Positions 33,122-41,148 of a DNA stretch of 64,000 nucleotides are shown one piece after another (positions within the stretch are counted from its first letter, which is position 1; each line of letters starts with the position of its first letter). Made by a program: the position numbers and the translations under genes. Origin of the DNA: CAXMST01 sp963790085. Its GTDB lineage: Bacteria; Actinomycetota; Thermoleophilia; Solirubrobacterales; 70-9. The notes under the pieces are model-generated. The model had not been told where the DNA came from and did not search any database. It saw only the letters and a program-made list of their open reading frames with translations. The stretch spans positions 1 to 64,000 of the forward strand of contig CAWBNH010000005.1 in the NCBI GenBank assembly GCA_963790085.1, in the 5' to 3' direction.

Positions 33122-34018
33122 GTGGAAGCCGCAGACGTAGCGTCGTCAGCGCCGAGGAGGTCGGTGGGCCGTAGGCTCGCCGACCTCCTCCACGGCCGAC
33201 CCCGGCTCCAGGTCTCGGCGCTGCTCGCCGGCCCGGTCGGATGGCTGGTGATCGGCTACCTCGGCTCGCTGGCCGTGCTCCTTGCCGCGAGCTTCTGGAC
33301 GCTGGGCGAGCTCAGCGGCGAGGTCGAGCAGACGTTCACGCTCGACAACTACGAGCAGATCATCACCGAGCCGGTCTACCGCTCGATCGCCGGCCGGACG
33401 GTCCTGATCGCGGCGCTGGTCACGCTCACCGACGTGCTGCTCGCGCTGCCGCTTGCCTTCTACATGGCGAAGGTGGCGGGCCCCCGGGCCAAGGGAATGC
33501 TCGTGGTCGCAGTTCTGGTCCCGCTCTGGTCGGCCTACCTGGTCAAGGTCTATGCGTGGCGGACCATCCTCAGTCAGGAGGGCGCGCTGAACTGGGCGCT
33601 CGCGCCGTTTGGCCTCGACGGTCCGGGCTACGGCAATGTCGCCGTCTGGATCGTGATGAGCTACATCTGGCTGCCGTACATGGTGATCCCGATCTACGCC
33701 GGGCTCGAGCGACTGCCGGACTCCCTGCTGAGCGCCTCCGAGGATCTGGGCGCGCATCCCGGCCTCACCTTCCGGCGGGTCATCCTGCCTCTCGTCTTCC
33801 CCGCGATCGTTGCCGGCTCGATCTTCACCTTCTCGCTGACCCTAGGGGACTTCATCGCGCCGCAGCTGGTCAGCTCGACCCAGTTCATCGGGACCGTCGT
33901 CTACGCCAACATCACCAACAACCTGCCGCTCGCAGCCGCGTTCGCCACGGTCCCGATCATGATCATGGTCGTCTACCTGCTGCTCGCCCGACGGCTTGGC
34001 GCCTTCGAGCACGTCTGA
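33122..34018 (+). CDS. potB: Polyamine ABC transporter permease PotB
   Basis: A 298-residue permease with six predicted membrane helices. The EAA-type loop that docks the ATPase reads SASEDLGAHPGLTFRRVILPLVFPA. A first helix (LAGPVGWLVIGYLGSLAVLL) follows a basic N-terminus. The GTG start follows potD by 33 nt; the stop overlaps the potC ATG (TGATG). Confidence 0.92.
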   Translation: MEAADVASSAPRRSVGRRLADLLHGRPRLQVSALLAGPVGWLVIGYLGSLAVLLAASFWTLGELSGEVEQTFTLDNYEQIITEPVYRSIAGRTVLIAALVTLTDVLLALPLAFYMAKVAGPRAKGMLVVAVLVPLWSAYLVKVYAWRTILSQEGALNWALAPFGLDGPGYGNVAVWIVMSYIWLPYMVIPIYAGLERLPDSLLSASEDLGAHPGLTFRRVILPLVFPAIVAGSIFTFSLTLGDFIAPQLVSSTQFIGTVVYANITNNLPLAAAFATVPIMIMVVYLLLARRLGAFEHV

Positions 34019-34836
34019 TGCGACTCTCGCGCCGATCGAAGCTTCTCCTGCGGGTCGGCTCGTCGCTGACGCTCGCGTTCATCTACGTGCCGCTCGCGAT
34101 CATCGTCGTCTACGCGTTCAACCCCTCGCGAACCCTGACCTGGCCGCCGTCGGGGCTGACCCTCGACTGGTTCGGGAAGGCCCTCGACAACCCGGGAGCG
34201 CGCGACGCGTTCCTAACCTCGGCGCAGGTGGGGCTCGTCGCGACCGCGGTCGCGTTGCTGCTCGGGACGCTCGCCGCCCTGGCTGTCTCGCGATATCGCT
34301 TCTTTGGCCGGGAGACGATCTCGTTCCTCGTGATCCTGCCGATCGCCCTGCCCGGGATCGTCACCGGCGTCGCCCTGAACACCACCTTCACCCAGGTCCT
34401 CGGCGTCGATCTCAGCCTGTTCACGATCGTCGTCGGCCACGCCACCTTCTGCATCGTCGTCGTCTACAACAACGTCATCGCCCGCCTGCGGCGGCTCTCC
34501 ACCTCGTTCGAGGAGGCGGCCGCCGATCTCGGCGCCGGGCCTTGGCAGACGTTCAGGATGGTCACTCTGCCGAACATGCGCGGGGCGCTCGTCGCCGGTG
34601 CGCTGCTCGCCTTTGGGCTGTCCTTCGACGAGATCATCGTCACCACATTCACCGCCGGGGCGGGGGACCAGACCCTGCCGATCTGGATCTTCACCAACTT
34701 CTCACGCCCGAATCAGCTGCCGATCGTCAACGTGGTCGCGGTCCTGGTGATCCTGATCTCGGTGGTGCCGGTCTACCTCGCCTACCGGCTGACCCGGGAC
34801 GAGGGGACGACCGGTCCCGCGACCACCGCGGCCTGA
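34018..34836 (+). CDS. potC: Polyamine ABC transporter permease PotC
   Basis: A 272-residue permease with six helices and the EAA loop EEAAADLGAGPWQTFRMVTLPNM. It forms the heterodimeric channel with PotB. ATG 34018 overlaps the potB stop. LSFDEIIVTTFTAGAGDQTLPIWIF near the C-terminus is typical of PotC/PotI. It ends the operon. Confidence 0.92.
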   Translation: MRLSRRSKLLLRVGSSLTLAFIYVPLAIIVVYAFNPSRTLTWPPSGLTLDWFGKALDNPGARDAFLTSAQVGLVATAVALLLGTLAALAVSRYRFFGRETISFLVILPIALPGIVTGVALNTTFTQVLGVDLSLFTIVVGHATFCIVVVYNNVIARLRRLSTSFEEAAADLGAGPWQTFRMVTLPNMRGALVAGALLAFGLSFDEIIVTTFTAGAGDQTLPIWIFTNFSRPNQLPIVNVVAVLVILISVVPVYLAYRLTRDEGTTGPATTAA

Positions 34837-34928
34837 GCGGCGCCGACCGAGCAGAATGCGTTGCAACCCATGCGCGGCCGGCCCGCGGCACCCGTCCCCG
34901 CCGGCCGTCCCCGGACAAGGAGCTCGAG

Positions 34929-35595
34929 ATGCAGATCGCAATTCCGATCTACGACGGCTTCACCGCGCTCGACGCTGTCGGGCCCTACGACGTGCTCCAG
35001 CAGATGCCGGGCAGCGAGGTCGTCTTCTGCGCGCCCGAGCCCCGCATCTACAGGACCGAGTCCGGGTCGCTCGGCGTCGCGGCGGATGCCGCCTTCGACG
35101 ATCTGCGAACGCCCGAGATCGTGGTCGTGCCCGGCGGCCTCGGCAACCGGCGCTGGCTCGAGCGCCCGAACGCCTACACCGACTGGCTCGTCGCCGTGCA
35201 CGCGGGCAGCTCGCTACACGACGTCGGTCTGCACGGGCTCGCTGCTGCTCGCGGCCGCGGGCCTGCTCGACGGTGTCGATGCGACCACGCACTGGGCCGC
35301 CCGCGACGCCCTCGCCGAGCTCGGCGCCAACCCGGTCGCCGAGCGGGTCGTCGAGCGCGGCAAGGTGATCACGGCGGCGGGCGTCTCGTCGGGGATCGAC
35401 ATGGCGCTGCGCCTGGTCGAGCTGTTGCTCGGCGAGACCGCGGCCCAGGCCGTGCAGCTCGCGATCGAGTACGACCCCGACCCGCCCCACGACACCGGCT
35501 CGCTCGAGAAGGCGCCGGATCAGCTGGTCGGGCTCGTGCGGAGGACGATGGAGGCCCAGGACGCGCAGGTTGCGGCTCGGCTCGGGATCGGCTGA
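34929..35595 (+). pseudogene. DJ-1/PfpI-family gene interrupted by one frameshift
   Basis: The gene starts at ATG 34929 behind a good Shine-Dalgarno sequence (AAGGAG, 34917-34922). The first part encodes IAIPIYDGFTALDAVGPYDV, VVFCAPEP and EIVVVPGGLG, the N-terminal half of a DJ-1/PfpI (isonitrile hydratase-like) protein. Around 35196-35215 homology moves to the next frame, which continues RYTTSVCTGSLLLAAAGLL with the nucleophile Cys (codon 35230-35232) and runs to TGA 35595. One base too many (or two too few) explains it. It may be a recent pseudogene, a sequencing error or, less likely, programmed frameshifting. Family members act on small electrophiles or isonitriles; the role here is unknown. 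Confidence 0.85.
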
Positions 35596-35601
35596 TCGTT
35601 G

Positions 35602-35626
35602 GGCGCCCGGGCACCCGCCGGGCGCC
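35602..35626 (+). terminator. Strong hairpin after the DJ-1 gene
   Basis: GGCGCCCGG (35602-35610) and CCGGGCGCC (35618-35626) form a perfect 9-bp stem with a 7-nt loop, 6 nt after the stop. No T tract follows; the next bases belong to the trpS promoter. Confidence 0.6.
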
Positions 35627-35631
35627 GGCAA

Positions 35632-35637
35632 TAGATT
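35632..35637 (+). promoter_or_regulatory. Probable -10 of a leaderless promoter for trpS
   Basis: TAGATT ends 6 nt before GTG 35644. The intervening GGGGGA could also act as a Shine-Dalgarno sequence on a longer transcript. Confidence 0.5.
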
Positions 35638-35643
35638 GGGGGA

Positions 35644-36687
35644 GTGAGCTCAGTCCCTGACACGGCGGATCGGATCTTCAGCGGCATCCAGCCGACCGGG
35701 CGCAAGCACCTCGGCAACTACATCGGAGCGATCCGTCAGTACGTCGAGGGCCAGGATCGCGTCGCCGAGGGCGAAGCGATCTACTGCATCGTCGACCTGC
35801 ACGCGATCACCCTCGACTACGAGCCGACCGAGCTCCGCGCGCGGGTGCACGACACGATCGCGATCCTGCTCGCCGCCGGGCTCGACCCGGAGCGCTGCGT
35901 CCTCTTCCGTCAGAGCGACGTCCGCGAGCACACCGAGCTCTGCTGGCTGCTCTCGGCCGTCACCGCCTGGGGCGATCTCAACCGCATGCACCAGTGGAAG
36001 GCGAAGCGGGAGCTGCTCGAGGATCGCCGCGGGGCCTTCGTCTCGGCCGGCCTGTTCAACTACCCGATCCTGCAGGCCGCGGACGTGCTCGCCTACCGGG
36101 CGACGGTGGTTCCGGTCGGCGACGACCAGCGTCAGCACATCGAGCTGATGCGCGAGATCGCCCGGCGCTTCAACGAGCGCTTCGGGCCGACCCTGGTCGA
36201 GCCCGCCCACCGGATTCCCGCGCAGGGCGCGCGGATCATGGACCTCCAGGATCCCAGCTCGAAGATGTCGACCACCGGGAGCTCCGATCAGGGCACCGTC
36301 TACGTGCTCGACGATCCCGAGATCGTGACCAAGAAGCTGAAGAGCGCGGTCACCGACTCAGGTCGCGAGGTCCGCCGCGGCGAGGGCAAGGAGGGGATCG
36401 GCAACCTGATCGAGATCCTCGCGGCGATCCGCGGCTGCGAGGTCGAGGCGATCGAGAGCGAGTTCGAGGGCAGCGGTTACGGCGACTTCAAGGCCGCGGT
36501 GGCCGCGGCCACCGTCGAGTACCTGGCGCCGGTGCGTGATCGCTACCGGGAGTTGCGCGCTGACGAGGGCGAGCTCGAGCGCAGCCTGGCGGCGGGGGCC
36601 GAGCGGGCCCGCTCGATCGCGGCCGGAACGCTGGCGGACGTGCGCGAGGCGATGGGTGTCGGCCCGCCGACCGCCCGATCGCGCTGA
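35644..36687 (+). CDS. trpS: Tryptophanyl-tRNA synthetase
   Basis: A 347-residue class I synthetase. The HIGH-like motif is PTGRKHLGNYIGA and the KMSKS-like loop is SSKMSTTGSSD. Trp-pocket segments IYCIVDLHAIT and VGDDQRQHIEL are present. It charges tRNA-Trp in the cytoplasm. GTG 35644 fits the homologue start DRIFSGIQPTG. No T-box leader is present; the gene seems to be expressed from a leaderless promoter. It converges with the ABC-2 exporter genes. Confidence 0.96.
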   Translation: MSSVPDTADRIFSGIQPTGRKHLGNYIGAIRQYVEGQDRVAEGEAIYCIVDLHAITLDYEPTELRARVHDTIAILLAAGLDPERCVLFRQSDVREHTELCWLLSAVTAWGDLNRMHQWKAKRELLEDRRGAFVSAGLFNYPILQAADVLAYRATVVPVGDDQRQHIELMREIARRFNERFGPTLVEPAHRIPAQGARIMDLQDPSSKMSTTGSSDQGTVYVLDDPEIVTKKLKSAVTDSGREVRRGEGKEGIGNLIEILAAIRGCEVEAIESEFEGSGYGDFKAAVAAATVEYLAPVRDRYRELRADEGELERSLAAGAERARSIAAGTLADVREAMGVGPPTARSR

Positions 36688-36705
36688 GCTCGGCGGCTCG
36701 GAAGC

Positions 36706-37443
36706 TCACGGGGTACGGCGCCGCAGGGTCAACGCGGCGAGCGCCAGGGAGAGCAGCGCGGCGCCGGCGACGATCACGGTGTAGAGGGCGCCCCGCGCGC
36801 CGAGCTCGCCGACCGTGCTGACCCGCTCCAGCGCCTCGTAGGCGTAGGTCATCGGCAGGGCCCAGGAGAGCGTCTCGAGCGCCGGGGCCATCTGCTCGCG
36901 CGGGACGAACAGACCGCAGAGCAGCAGCTGCGGGAGGATCAACGCCGGCATGAACTGCACCGCCTGGAACTCGGTCCGGGCGAAGGCGCTGGCGAGCAGG
37001 CCGAGTGCCATGCCGAGCACCGCGTTGAGCACGGCCAGCGCGATCACCGCGAGCTCGGAGCCGGCCACGTCGAGGCCGAGCAGCAGAAACGACACAGCCC
37101 CGACGATCACACCCTGCACGGTCGCCAGCGCCGCGAAGGCAACCCCGTAGCCGGCGAGCAGGTCGAGCTTCGTCAGCGGCATCGTCATCAGGCGCTCGAG
37201 CGTGCCGGTGACGCGCTCGCGCAGCATCGTGATCGAGGTGACCAGGAACATCGAGATCAGCGGGAAGATCCCGACCAGCGGGCCGCCGATCCGATCGAAG
37301 GTCTGCGGCTGGCCGTCGAAGACCCACTTGAGCAGCGCGATGAGGACGATCGGGACCGCGATCACCAGCGCGATCGTGCGCGGGTCGCGGCGCAGCTGCT
37401 CGAGCACCCGCGCCGCCGTCGCCATCGTGCTCTGCAGGCTCAC
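36706..37443 (-). CDS. ABC-2 type exporter permease
   Basis: A 245-residue permease with six hydrophobic helices, starting at GTG 37443 overlapping the ATPase stop (GTGA). Segments such as LRERVTGTLERLMTMPLTKLDLLAGY and FARTEFQAVQFMPALILPQLLLCGLFVPREQMA belong to the ABC2_membrane family of drug and lipid exporters. Substrate unknown. A second candidate start is ATG 37425. Confidence 0.88.
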   Translation of the reverse strand: MSLQSTMATAARVLEQLRRDPRTIALVIAVPIVLIALLKWVFDGQPQTFDRIGGPLVGIFPLISMFLVTSITMLRERVTGTLERLMTMPLTKLDLLAGYGVAFAALATVQGVIVGAVSFLLLGLDVAGSELAVIALAVLNAVLGMALGLLASAFARTEFQAVQFMPALILPQLLLCGLFVPREQMAPALETLSWALPMTYAYEALERVSTVGELGARGALYTVIVAGAALLSLALAALTLRRRTP

Positions 37444-38168
37444 GCGCCGCGCTCCCGGCTCTCGATCAGGCGCAGGAAGGCCGCCGACAGATCGGCGCTG
37501 CCGGTCCGCTCGCGGAGCAGGTCCGGGGTGCCGTCGAAGACGATCCGACCCTCGCGGAGCAGCAGCAGGCCCTCGCAGTGGGCTGCCTCGTCCATCACGT
37601 GGCTGGAGACCAGCAGCGTCGTCCCCTGCGCCGCGAGCTCTCCGAACATCTTCCACAGCGACGCCCTGAGCACGGGGTCGAGCCCGACGGTCGGCTCGTC
37701 GAGGAGCAGCAGCTCGGGACGGTTGAGCAGCGCCGCGGCAAGTGACGCGCGGCTGCGCTGGCCGCCGGAGAGCGTGTTGACGACCTGGCCGGCGTGGTCG
37801 TCGAGGCCGACCGTCGCGATCACCTCCTCCAGGCGTTCCTCTCCGACGCGGAGTATCCGTCCGAAGTAGCGCAGGTTCTCGCGCACCGTGAGATCGCCGT
37901 ACACGGACGGCGCCTGGGTCACGTAGGAGACCCGCGGGCGGAGCGCCGGATCGCCCGCCGGCCTGCCCAGCACGGTGATCGCGCCGCCGGCGACGATCTG
38001 CACCCCCGCGATCGCCCTGATCAGCGTCGTCTTTCCCGATCCGCTCGGCCCGAGCAGCCCGGTCACCGTCCCCGCCGGTATCGAGAGCGAGATCCCTGGA
38101 AGCACCCGCCTGCCGCCGCGGTCGACCTCGAGCCCCTCGATCACGATCGCTGCCTCTCGCCTCGGCAC
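37440..38168 (-). CDS. ABC-2 type exporter ATPase
   Basis: A 242-residue ABC ATPase with Walker A GPSGSGKTTL, signature LSGGQRSRAS, Walker B LLLLDEPTVGLD and H-loop VSSHVMDEA. It belongs to the multidrug/daunorubicin-resistance type (CcmA-like) and works with the permease encoded downstream. GTG 38168 is chosen because TAGGAT lies 8 nt before it and the protein then begins just ahead of the first strand (AIVIEGLEVDRGG). It diverges from scpA across a 105-bp gap. Confidence 0.9.
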   Translation of the reverse strand: MPRREAAIVIEGLEVDRGGRRVLPGISLSIPAGTVTGLLGPSGSGKTTLIRAIAGVQIVAGGAITVLGRPAGDPALRPRVSYVTQAPSVYGDLTVRENLRYFGRILRVGEERLEEVIATVGLDDHAGQVVNTLSGGQRSRASLAAALLNRPELLLLDEPTVGLDPVLRASLWKMFGELAAQGTTLLVSSHVMDEAAHCEGLLLLREGRIVFDGTPDLLRERTGSADLSAAFLRLIESRERGA

Positions 38169-38176
38169 GGTCGGCG

Positions 38177-38182
38177 ATCCTA
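38177..38182 (-). promoter_or_regulatory. Probable -10 of a leaderless promoter (ABC exporter)
   Basis: TAGGAT on the minus strand ends 8 nt before GTG 38168. Confidence 0.5.
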
Positions 38183-38260
38183 TTGCGGTCCGCGGAGGCC
38201 CGCCCGGCGGCGCCCGCAACGGCCCGGCGACCCGGGCGCGGAGGCGACCGCCGCTGCGCC

Positions 38261-38266
38261 TACCCT
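38261..38266 (+). promoter_or_regulatory. Probable -10 of a leaderless promoter for scpA
   Basis: TACCCT ends exactly 7 nt before ATG 38274. Confidence 0.5.
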
Positions 38267-38273
38267 TCCCGGA

Positions 38274-39035
38274 ATGCGATCCGCCGACCTGCAGCTCGAC
38301 CTCGACGTCTTCGCCGGGCCGTTCGACCTGCTGCTCGCCGTCGTGCTCCGTGAGGAGATCAGCCTGCTCGAGGTCGAGCTCGGCGAGGTCTGCGCGGCCT
38401 ACATCGCCAGGCTCGATCAGACCGGCGAGCTCGATCTCGAGGCGGCGACCGAGTTCCTGCTGCTGATCGCCGCGCTGCTCGAGCTGAAGTCGAGGCTGAT
38501 GCTGCCCGACGAAGACGACGCCGAGCTCGACCTCGGGCCCGAGGAGGCGGCGGAGGAGCTGCTCGCGCGGATGCTCGAGTACCGGCGCTACAAGGCGGCC
38601 GGCCAGGACCTGGCCGAGCGCTTCGAGTCCGAGCGCCCCCATCTCTATCGCTCCGCGCCCCTGCCGCGACGACTGCGGCAGGTCTCGGTCGAGGCGGCGC
38701 GGCCCGTCTACGACCCGGATCTGCTCGGTGCGGCGCTCGGGGACCTGCTCCGGACCCCGCCCCGGCTCGACACCTCGCACATCAGGCCGACCGTCTCGAT
38801 CGAGCGCCGTCTCGAGGTGCTGCGCGACCTGCTCGGCTCCCGAACCCGTCTCGACTTCGACGACTCGTTCGGGACCGAGGACCGGCTCACCCAGGCGGTG
38901 ACGATCTTCGCGTTGCTCGAGCTGCACAAGACCGGCGAGGCGACCTGGAATCAGCGACAGGCCCTGGGCCCGATCGAGATCGTCGCCGGCGAGGCCGTCG
39001 GGCCGGCCCGTGATCGGGGGTCGATGCCGGCTTGA
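38274..39035 (+). CDS. scpA: Segregation and condensation protein ScpA
   Basis: A 253-residue kleisin that bridges the SMC heads together with ScpB. N-terminal LDVFAGPFDLLLAVVLREEISLLEVEL and the helical LEAATEFLLLIAALLELKSRLMLP are family hallmarks; the C-terminal winged helix (VTIFALLELHKTGEATWNQ) contacts SMC. ATG 38274 is supported by homologues and by TACCCT 7 nt upstream. It overlaps scpB by four bases (TTGA). Confidence 0.95.
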   Translation: MRSADLQLDLDVFAGPFDLLLAVVLREEISLLEVELGEVCAAYIARLDQTGELDLEAATEFLLLIAALLELKSRLMLPDEDDAELDLGPEEAAEELLARMLEYRRYKAAGQDLAERFESERPHLYRSAPLPRRLRQVSVEAARPVYDPDLLGAALGDLLRTPPRLDTSHIRPTVSIERRLEVLRDLLGSRTRLDFDDSFGTEDRLTQAVTIFALLELHKTGEATWNQRQALGPIEIVAGEAVGPARDRGSMPA

Positions 39036-39610
39036 GCTCCGCCGCAGATCTCGCGCGCACGATCGAGGCGCTGCTGTTCCTCTCCCCTGACCCGGTTGCG
39101 GTCGAGGAGCTGATCGAGGCCTGCGAGGTCCCCGAGGTCCAGGTCCGGAACGCGATCGATCTGCTCACCGAGGAGCTCGCCCCGGGCCGGCGCGGGCTCG
39201 TGCTCAAGGAGGTCGCAGGTGGCTACACCCTGGCGACCGAGCCGCAGGCCGAGCTCCCGGCCCGGCGACTGCTGTCGAAGCCGAAGACCCCTCCGCTGAC
39301 CCAGGCCCAGGCGGAGACGCTCGCGATCATCGCCTACCTGCAGCCCGTCTCCCGCCCCGAGATCGCCCGGATCCGCGGGGTGAGCTCGGAGTCGGCGGTG
39401 CAGACCCTGGCCGAGCGGGGCCTGATCGAGGAGACGGGCCGGTCGCGGTTCGGAGCGACGATCTACGCGACGACCGAGCTGTTCGAGCGCCTGTTCGGCC
39501 TCAGCGGCCTCGATCGGCTTCCGAACGTCGCGCGGTTCGATCCGACGCCCGAGGACGCGGCGGAGCTGCGCGAGCGCCTGCTCAAGGCTGGGGAACAGCG
39601 CGGCGGCTGA
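39032..39610 (+). CDS. scpB: Segregation and condensation protein ScpB
   Basis: A 192-residue partner of ScpA with two winged-helix domains. Typical segments: IEALLFLSPDPVAVEELIEAC, LVLKEVAGGYTLATEP and ETLAIIAYLQPVSRPEIARIRGVSSE. The TTG start overlaps the scpA stop. It completes the SMC-kleisin complex for chromosome segregation; smc itself is not in the window. Confidence 0.95.
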   Translation: MSSAADLARTIEALLFLSPDPVAVEELIEACEVPEVQVRNAIDLLTEELAPGRRGLVLKEVAGGYTLATEPQAELPARRLLSKPKTPPLTQAQAETLAIIAYLQPVSRPEIARIRGVSSESAVQTLAERGLIEETGRSRFGATIYATTELFERLFGLSGLDRLPNVARFDPTPEDAAELRERLLKAGEQRGG

Positions 39611-39614
39611 GCGG

Positions 39615-40022
39615 ATGGGCCCTGACCCGGGAGCGGGTTCGCGATTCGCGGTCGAGGCCCTCGCCGGGCAATACGACATCTGCCGGCTCCCGCCCGACGC
39701 GGAGTTGCCGGCCTGGGCGACGACCACCGAGAGCCCCCTGCTCTCGGTGATGCGCACCGATGCCGAGCTGTCGATCGTCTGCGATGGGTCCCTGGCGCCG
39801 TCGGGCACCGAGCGCAGTCGGGGCTGGCGCGCGATCCGCGTCGCCGGCACCCTGGAGCACACGCTGACCGGGGTGCTCGTCTCGCTGGCGGCGCCGCTGG
39901 CCGACGCCGGGATCCCGATCTTCGCGCTGTCGAGCTTCGACACCGACTACCTGCTCGTCCCCGCCGACAGCCTCGGCCGGGCGCTCGCCGCGCTGGCCGA
40001 GGCGGGCCACGCCGTCCACTAG
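39615..40022 (+). CDS. ACT-domain protein (CASTOR/ACT_7-like)
   Basis: A 135-residue protein with two ACT-like halves; TDAELSIVCDGSL and the second half AGIPIFALSSFDTDYLLVPADSLGRALAAL match the small ACT_7 proteins. ACT folds usually sense amino acids. Ligand and partner are unknown. It starts 5 nt after scpB and ends 10 nt before rluB, just ahead of the aromatic biosynthesis genes, so an aromatic or other amino acid is a guess from context. Confidence 0.75.
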   Translation: MGPDPGAGSRFAVEALAGQYDICRLPPDAELPAWATTTESPLLSVMRTDAELSIVCDGSLAPSGTERSRGWRAIRVAGTLEHTLTGVLVSLAAPLADAGIPIFALSSFDTDYLLVPADSLGRALAALAEAGHAVH

Positions 40023-40025
40023 CTT
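40020..40025 (+). promoter_or_regulatory. Probable -10 of a leaderless promoter for rluB
   Basis: TAGCTT, beginning inside the stop codon of the ACT gene, ends 7 nt before ATG 40033. Confidence 0.5.
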
Positions 40026-40032
40026 TGGCGCG

Positions 40033-40764
40033 ATGCGGCTCGCCAAGTACCTGGCCCACAGCGGCGTCGCCTCGCGGCGCGCCTCCGAGCGCCTGATCGC
40101 CTCCGGCAGGGTCACCGTCGGCGACGAGATCGTCACCGACCCGGCGCGCAACGTCGAGCCGCGGGACATGGTCGCGGTCGACGGGGGCGCGGTCGGGCCC
40201 GAGCCGCGCGAGGTCTGGATGCTGAACAAGCCGCCCGGGGTGGTCTCGACGGCCTCCGAGCCCGGCCGGCGGCGGGCGGTCGTCGACCTCGTCGAGTCGG
40301 CCCGCCGCCTCTATCCGGTCGGCCGGCTCGACGCCGATTCGACCGGCCTGATCCTGGTTGCCAACGACGGCGAGCTGGCGAACCGCCTGACCCATCCCCG
40401 CTACGCGGTCCCGAAGATCTACGAGGTCTCGCTGCGCGATCCGGCGACCGAGGCGCAGATCGGGCGCTTGCGCGACGGCGTCGTCCTCGACGACGGGCCG
40501 ACCGGCCCCGCTCGGGTCAGACGCAGGGGAGAGCGCAGCCTGGAGATCACGATCAGCGAGGGCCGCAATCGCCAGGTTCGGAGGATGCTCGAGCGGGTTG
40601 GCAACCGGGTCGTCAACCTGCGTCGGGTCGGCTTCGGCTCGCTGCGGCTCGGCGACCTCCCGGAGGGCCGCAGCCGCAGGCTCGGCCGTTCGGAGTTGCG
40701 GCGGCTCTGGAAGGATGCTGGGGAGATGGATCCCGCGTCCGACACCGGGGGGGAGCGCCCGTGA
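40033..40764 (+). CDS. rluB: Pseudouridine synthase RluB/RsuA family
   Basis: A 243-residue enzyme with an N-terminal S4 RNA-binding domain (MRLAKYLAHSGVASRRASERLI) and a catalytic domain with the motif GRLDADSTGL, whose Asp is the catalytic residue. SEGRNRQVRRMLERVG is the C-terminal family motif. It modifies 23S rRNA (RluB) or 16S rRNA (RsuA); the scpAB neighbourhood favours RluB. It overlaps aroH by four bases (GTGA). Confidence 0.93.
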   Translation: MRLAKYLAHSGVASRRASERLIASGRVTVGDEIVTDPARNVEPRDMVAVDGGAVGPEPREVWMLNKPPGVVSTASEPGRRRAVVDLVESARRLYPVGRLDADSTGLILVANDGELANRLTHPRYAVPKIYEVSLRDPATEAQIGRLRDGVVLDDGPTGPARVRRRGERSLEITISEGRNRQVRRMLERVGNRVVNLRRVGFGSLRLGDLPEGRSRRLGRSELRRLWKDAGEMDPASDTGGERP

Positions 40765-41138
40765 GCGAGTCGGAGCGCGTCTTCGCCGTGCGCGGCGCGG
40801 CCCAGGCCGCCGGCAACGACCGTGACTCGATCCTGGCGACCGCCGATCGGCTGCTGCGCGAGCTGATGGACCGAAACGGCCTGCGGCCCGAGCAGATGAT
40901 CAGCTGCATCCTCACCTGCACCGATGACCTCAACGCCGAGTTCCCTGCGGTCGCCGCGCGCCGCATCGGCCTCGAGTCGGTGCCGCTGCTCTGCACCCGA
41001 GAGATGGTCGTGCCGGGCTCGATGGAGCGGGTGATCCGGGCGATGGTCCACTACTACGCCGCCGCCGACCATCAGCCGGCTCACGCCTACCTCGGCGCCG
41101 CCCAGGATCTTCGCTCCGACCTCCACTCGGCCCAGTGA
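40761..41138 (+). CDS. aroH: Chorismate mutase, AroH class
   Basis: A 125-residue monofunctional chorismate mutase of the trimeric AroH fold: VRGAAQAAGNDRDSILATADRLLRELM, then ISCILTCTDDLNAEFPAVAAR and GLESVPLLCTREM. It turns chorismate into prephenate, the branch leading to Tyr and Phe. The GTG start overlaps the rluB stop, tying the aromatic genes to the upstream unit. Confidence 0.94.
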   Translation: MSESERVFAVRGAAQAAGNDRDSILATADRLLRELMDRNGLRPEQMISCILTCTDDLNAEFPAVAARRIGLESVPLLCTREMVVPGSMERVIRAMVHYYAAADHQPAHAYLGAAQDLRSDLHSAQ

Positions 41139-41148
41139 GGCGGCCGTG

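Noticed and set aside
35596..35643. T-box leader before trpS
   Set aside because: No specifier loop or T-box sequence; the gap holds a terminator-like hairpin and a leaderless -10.
37794..38273. N-terminal extension of scpA by 160 codons
   Set aside because: This upstream frame lies opposite the ABC ATPase and has no scpA-like sequence; homologues and the TACCCT hexamer support ATG 38274.
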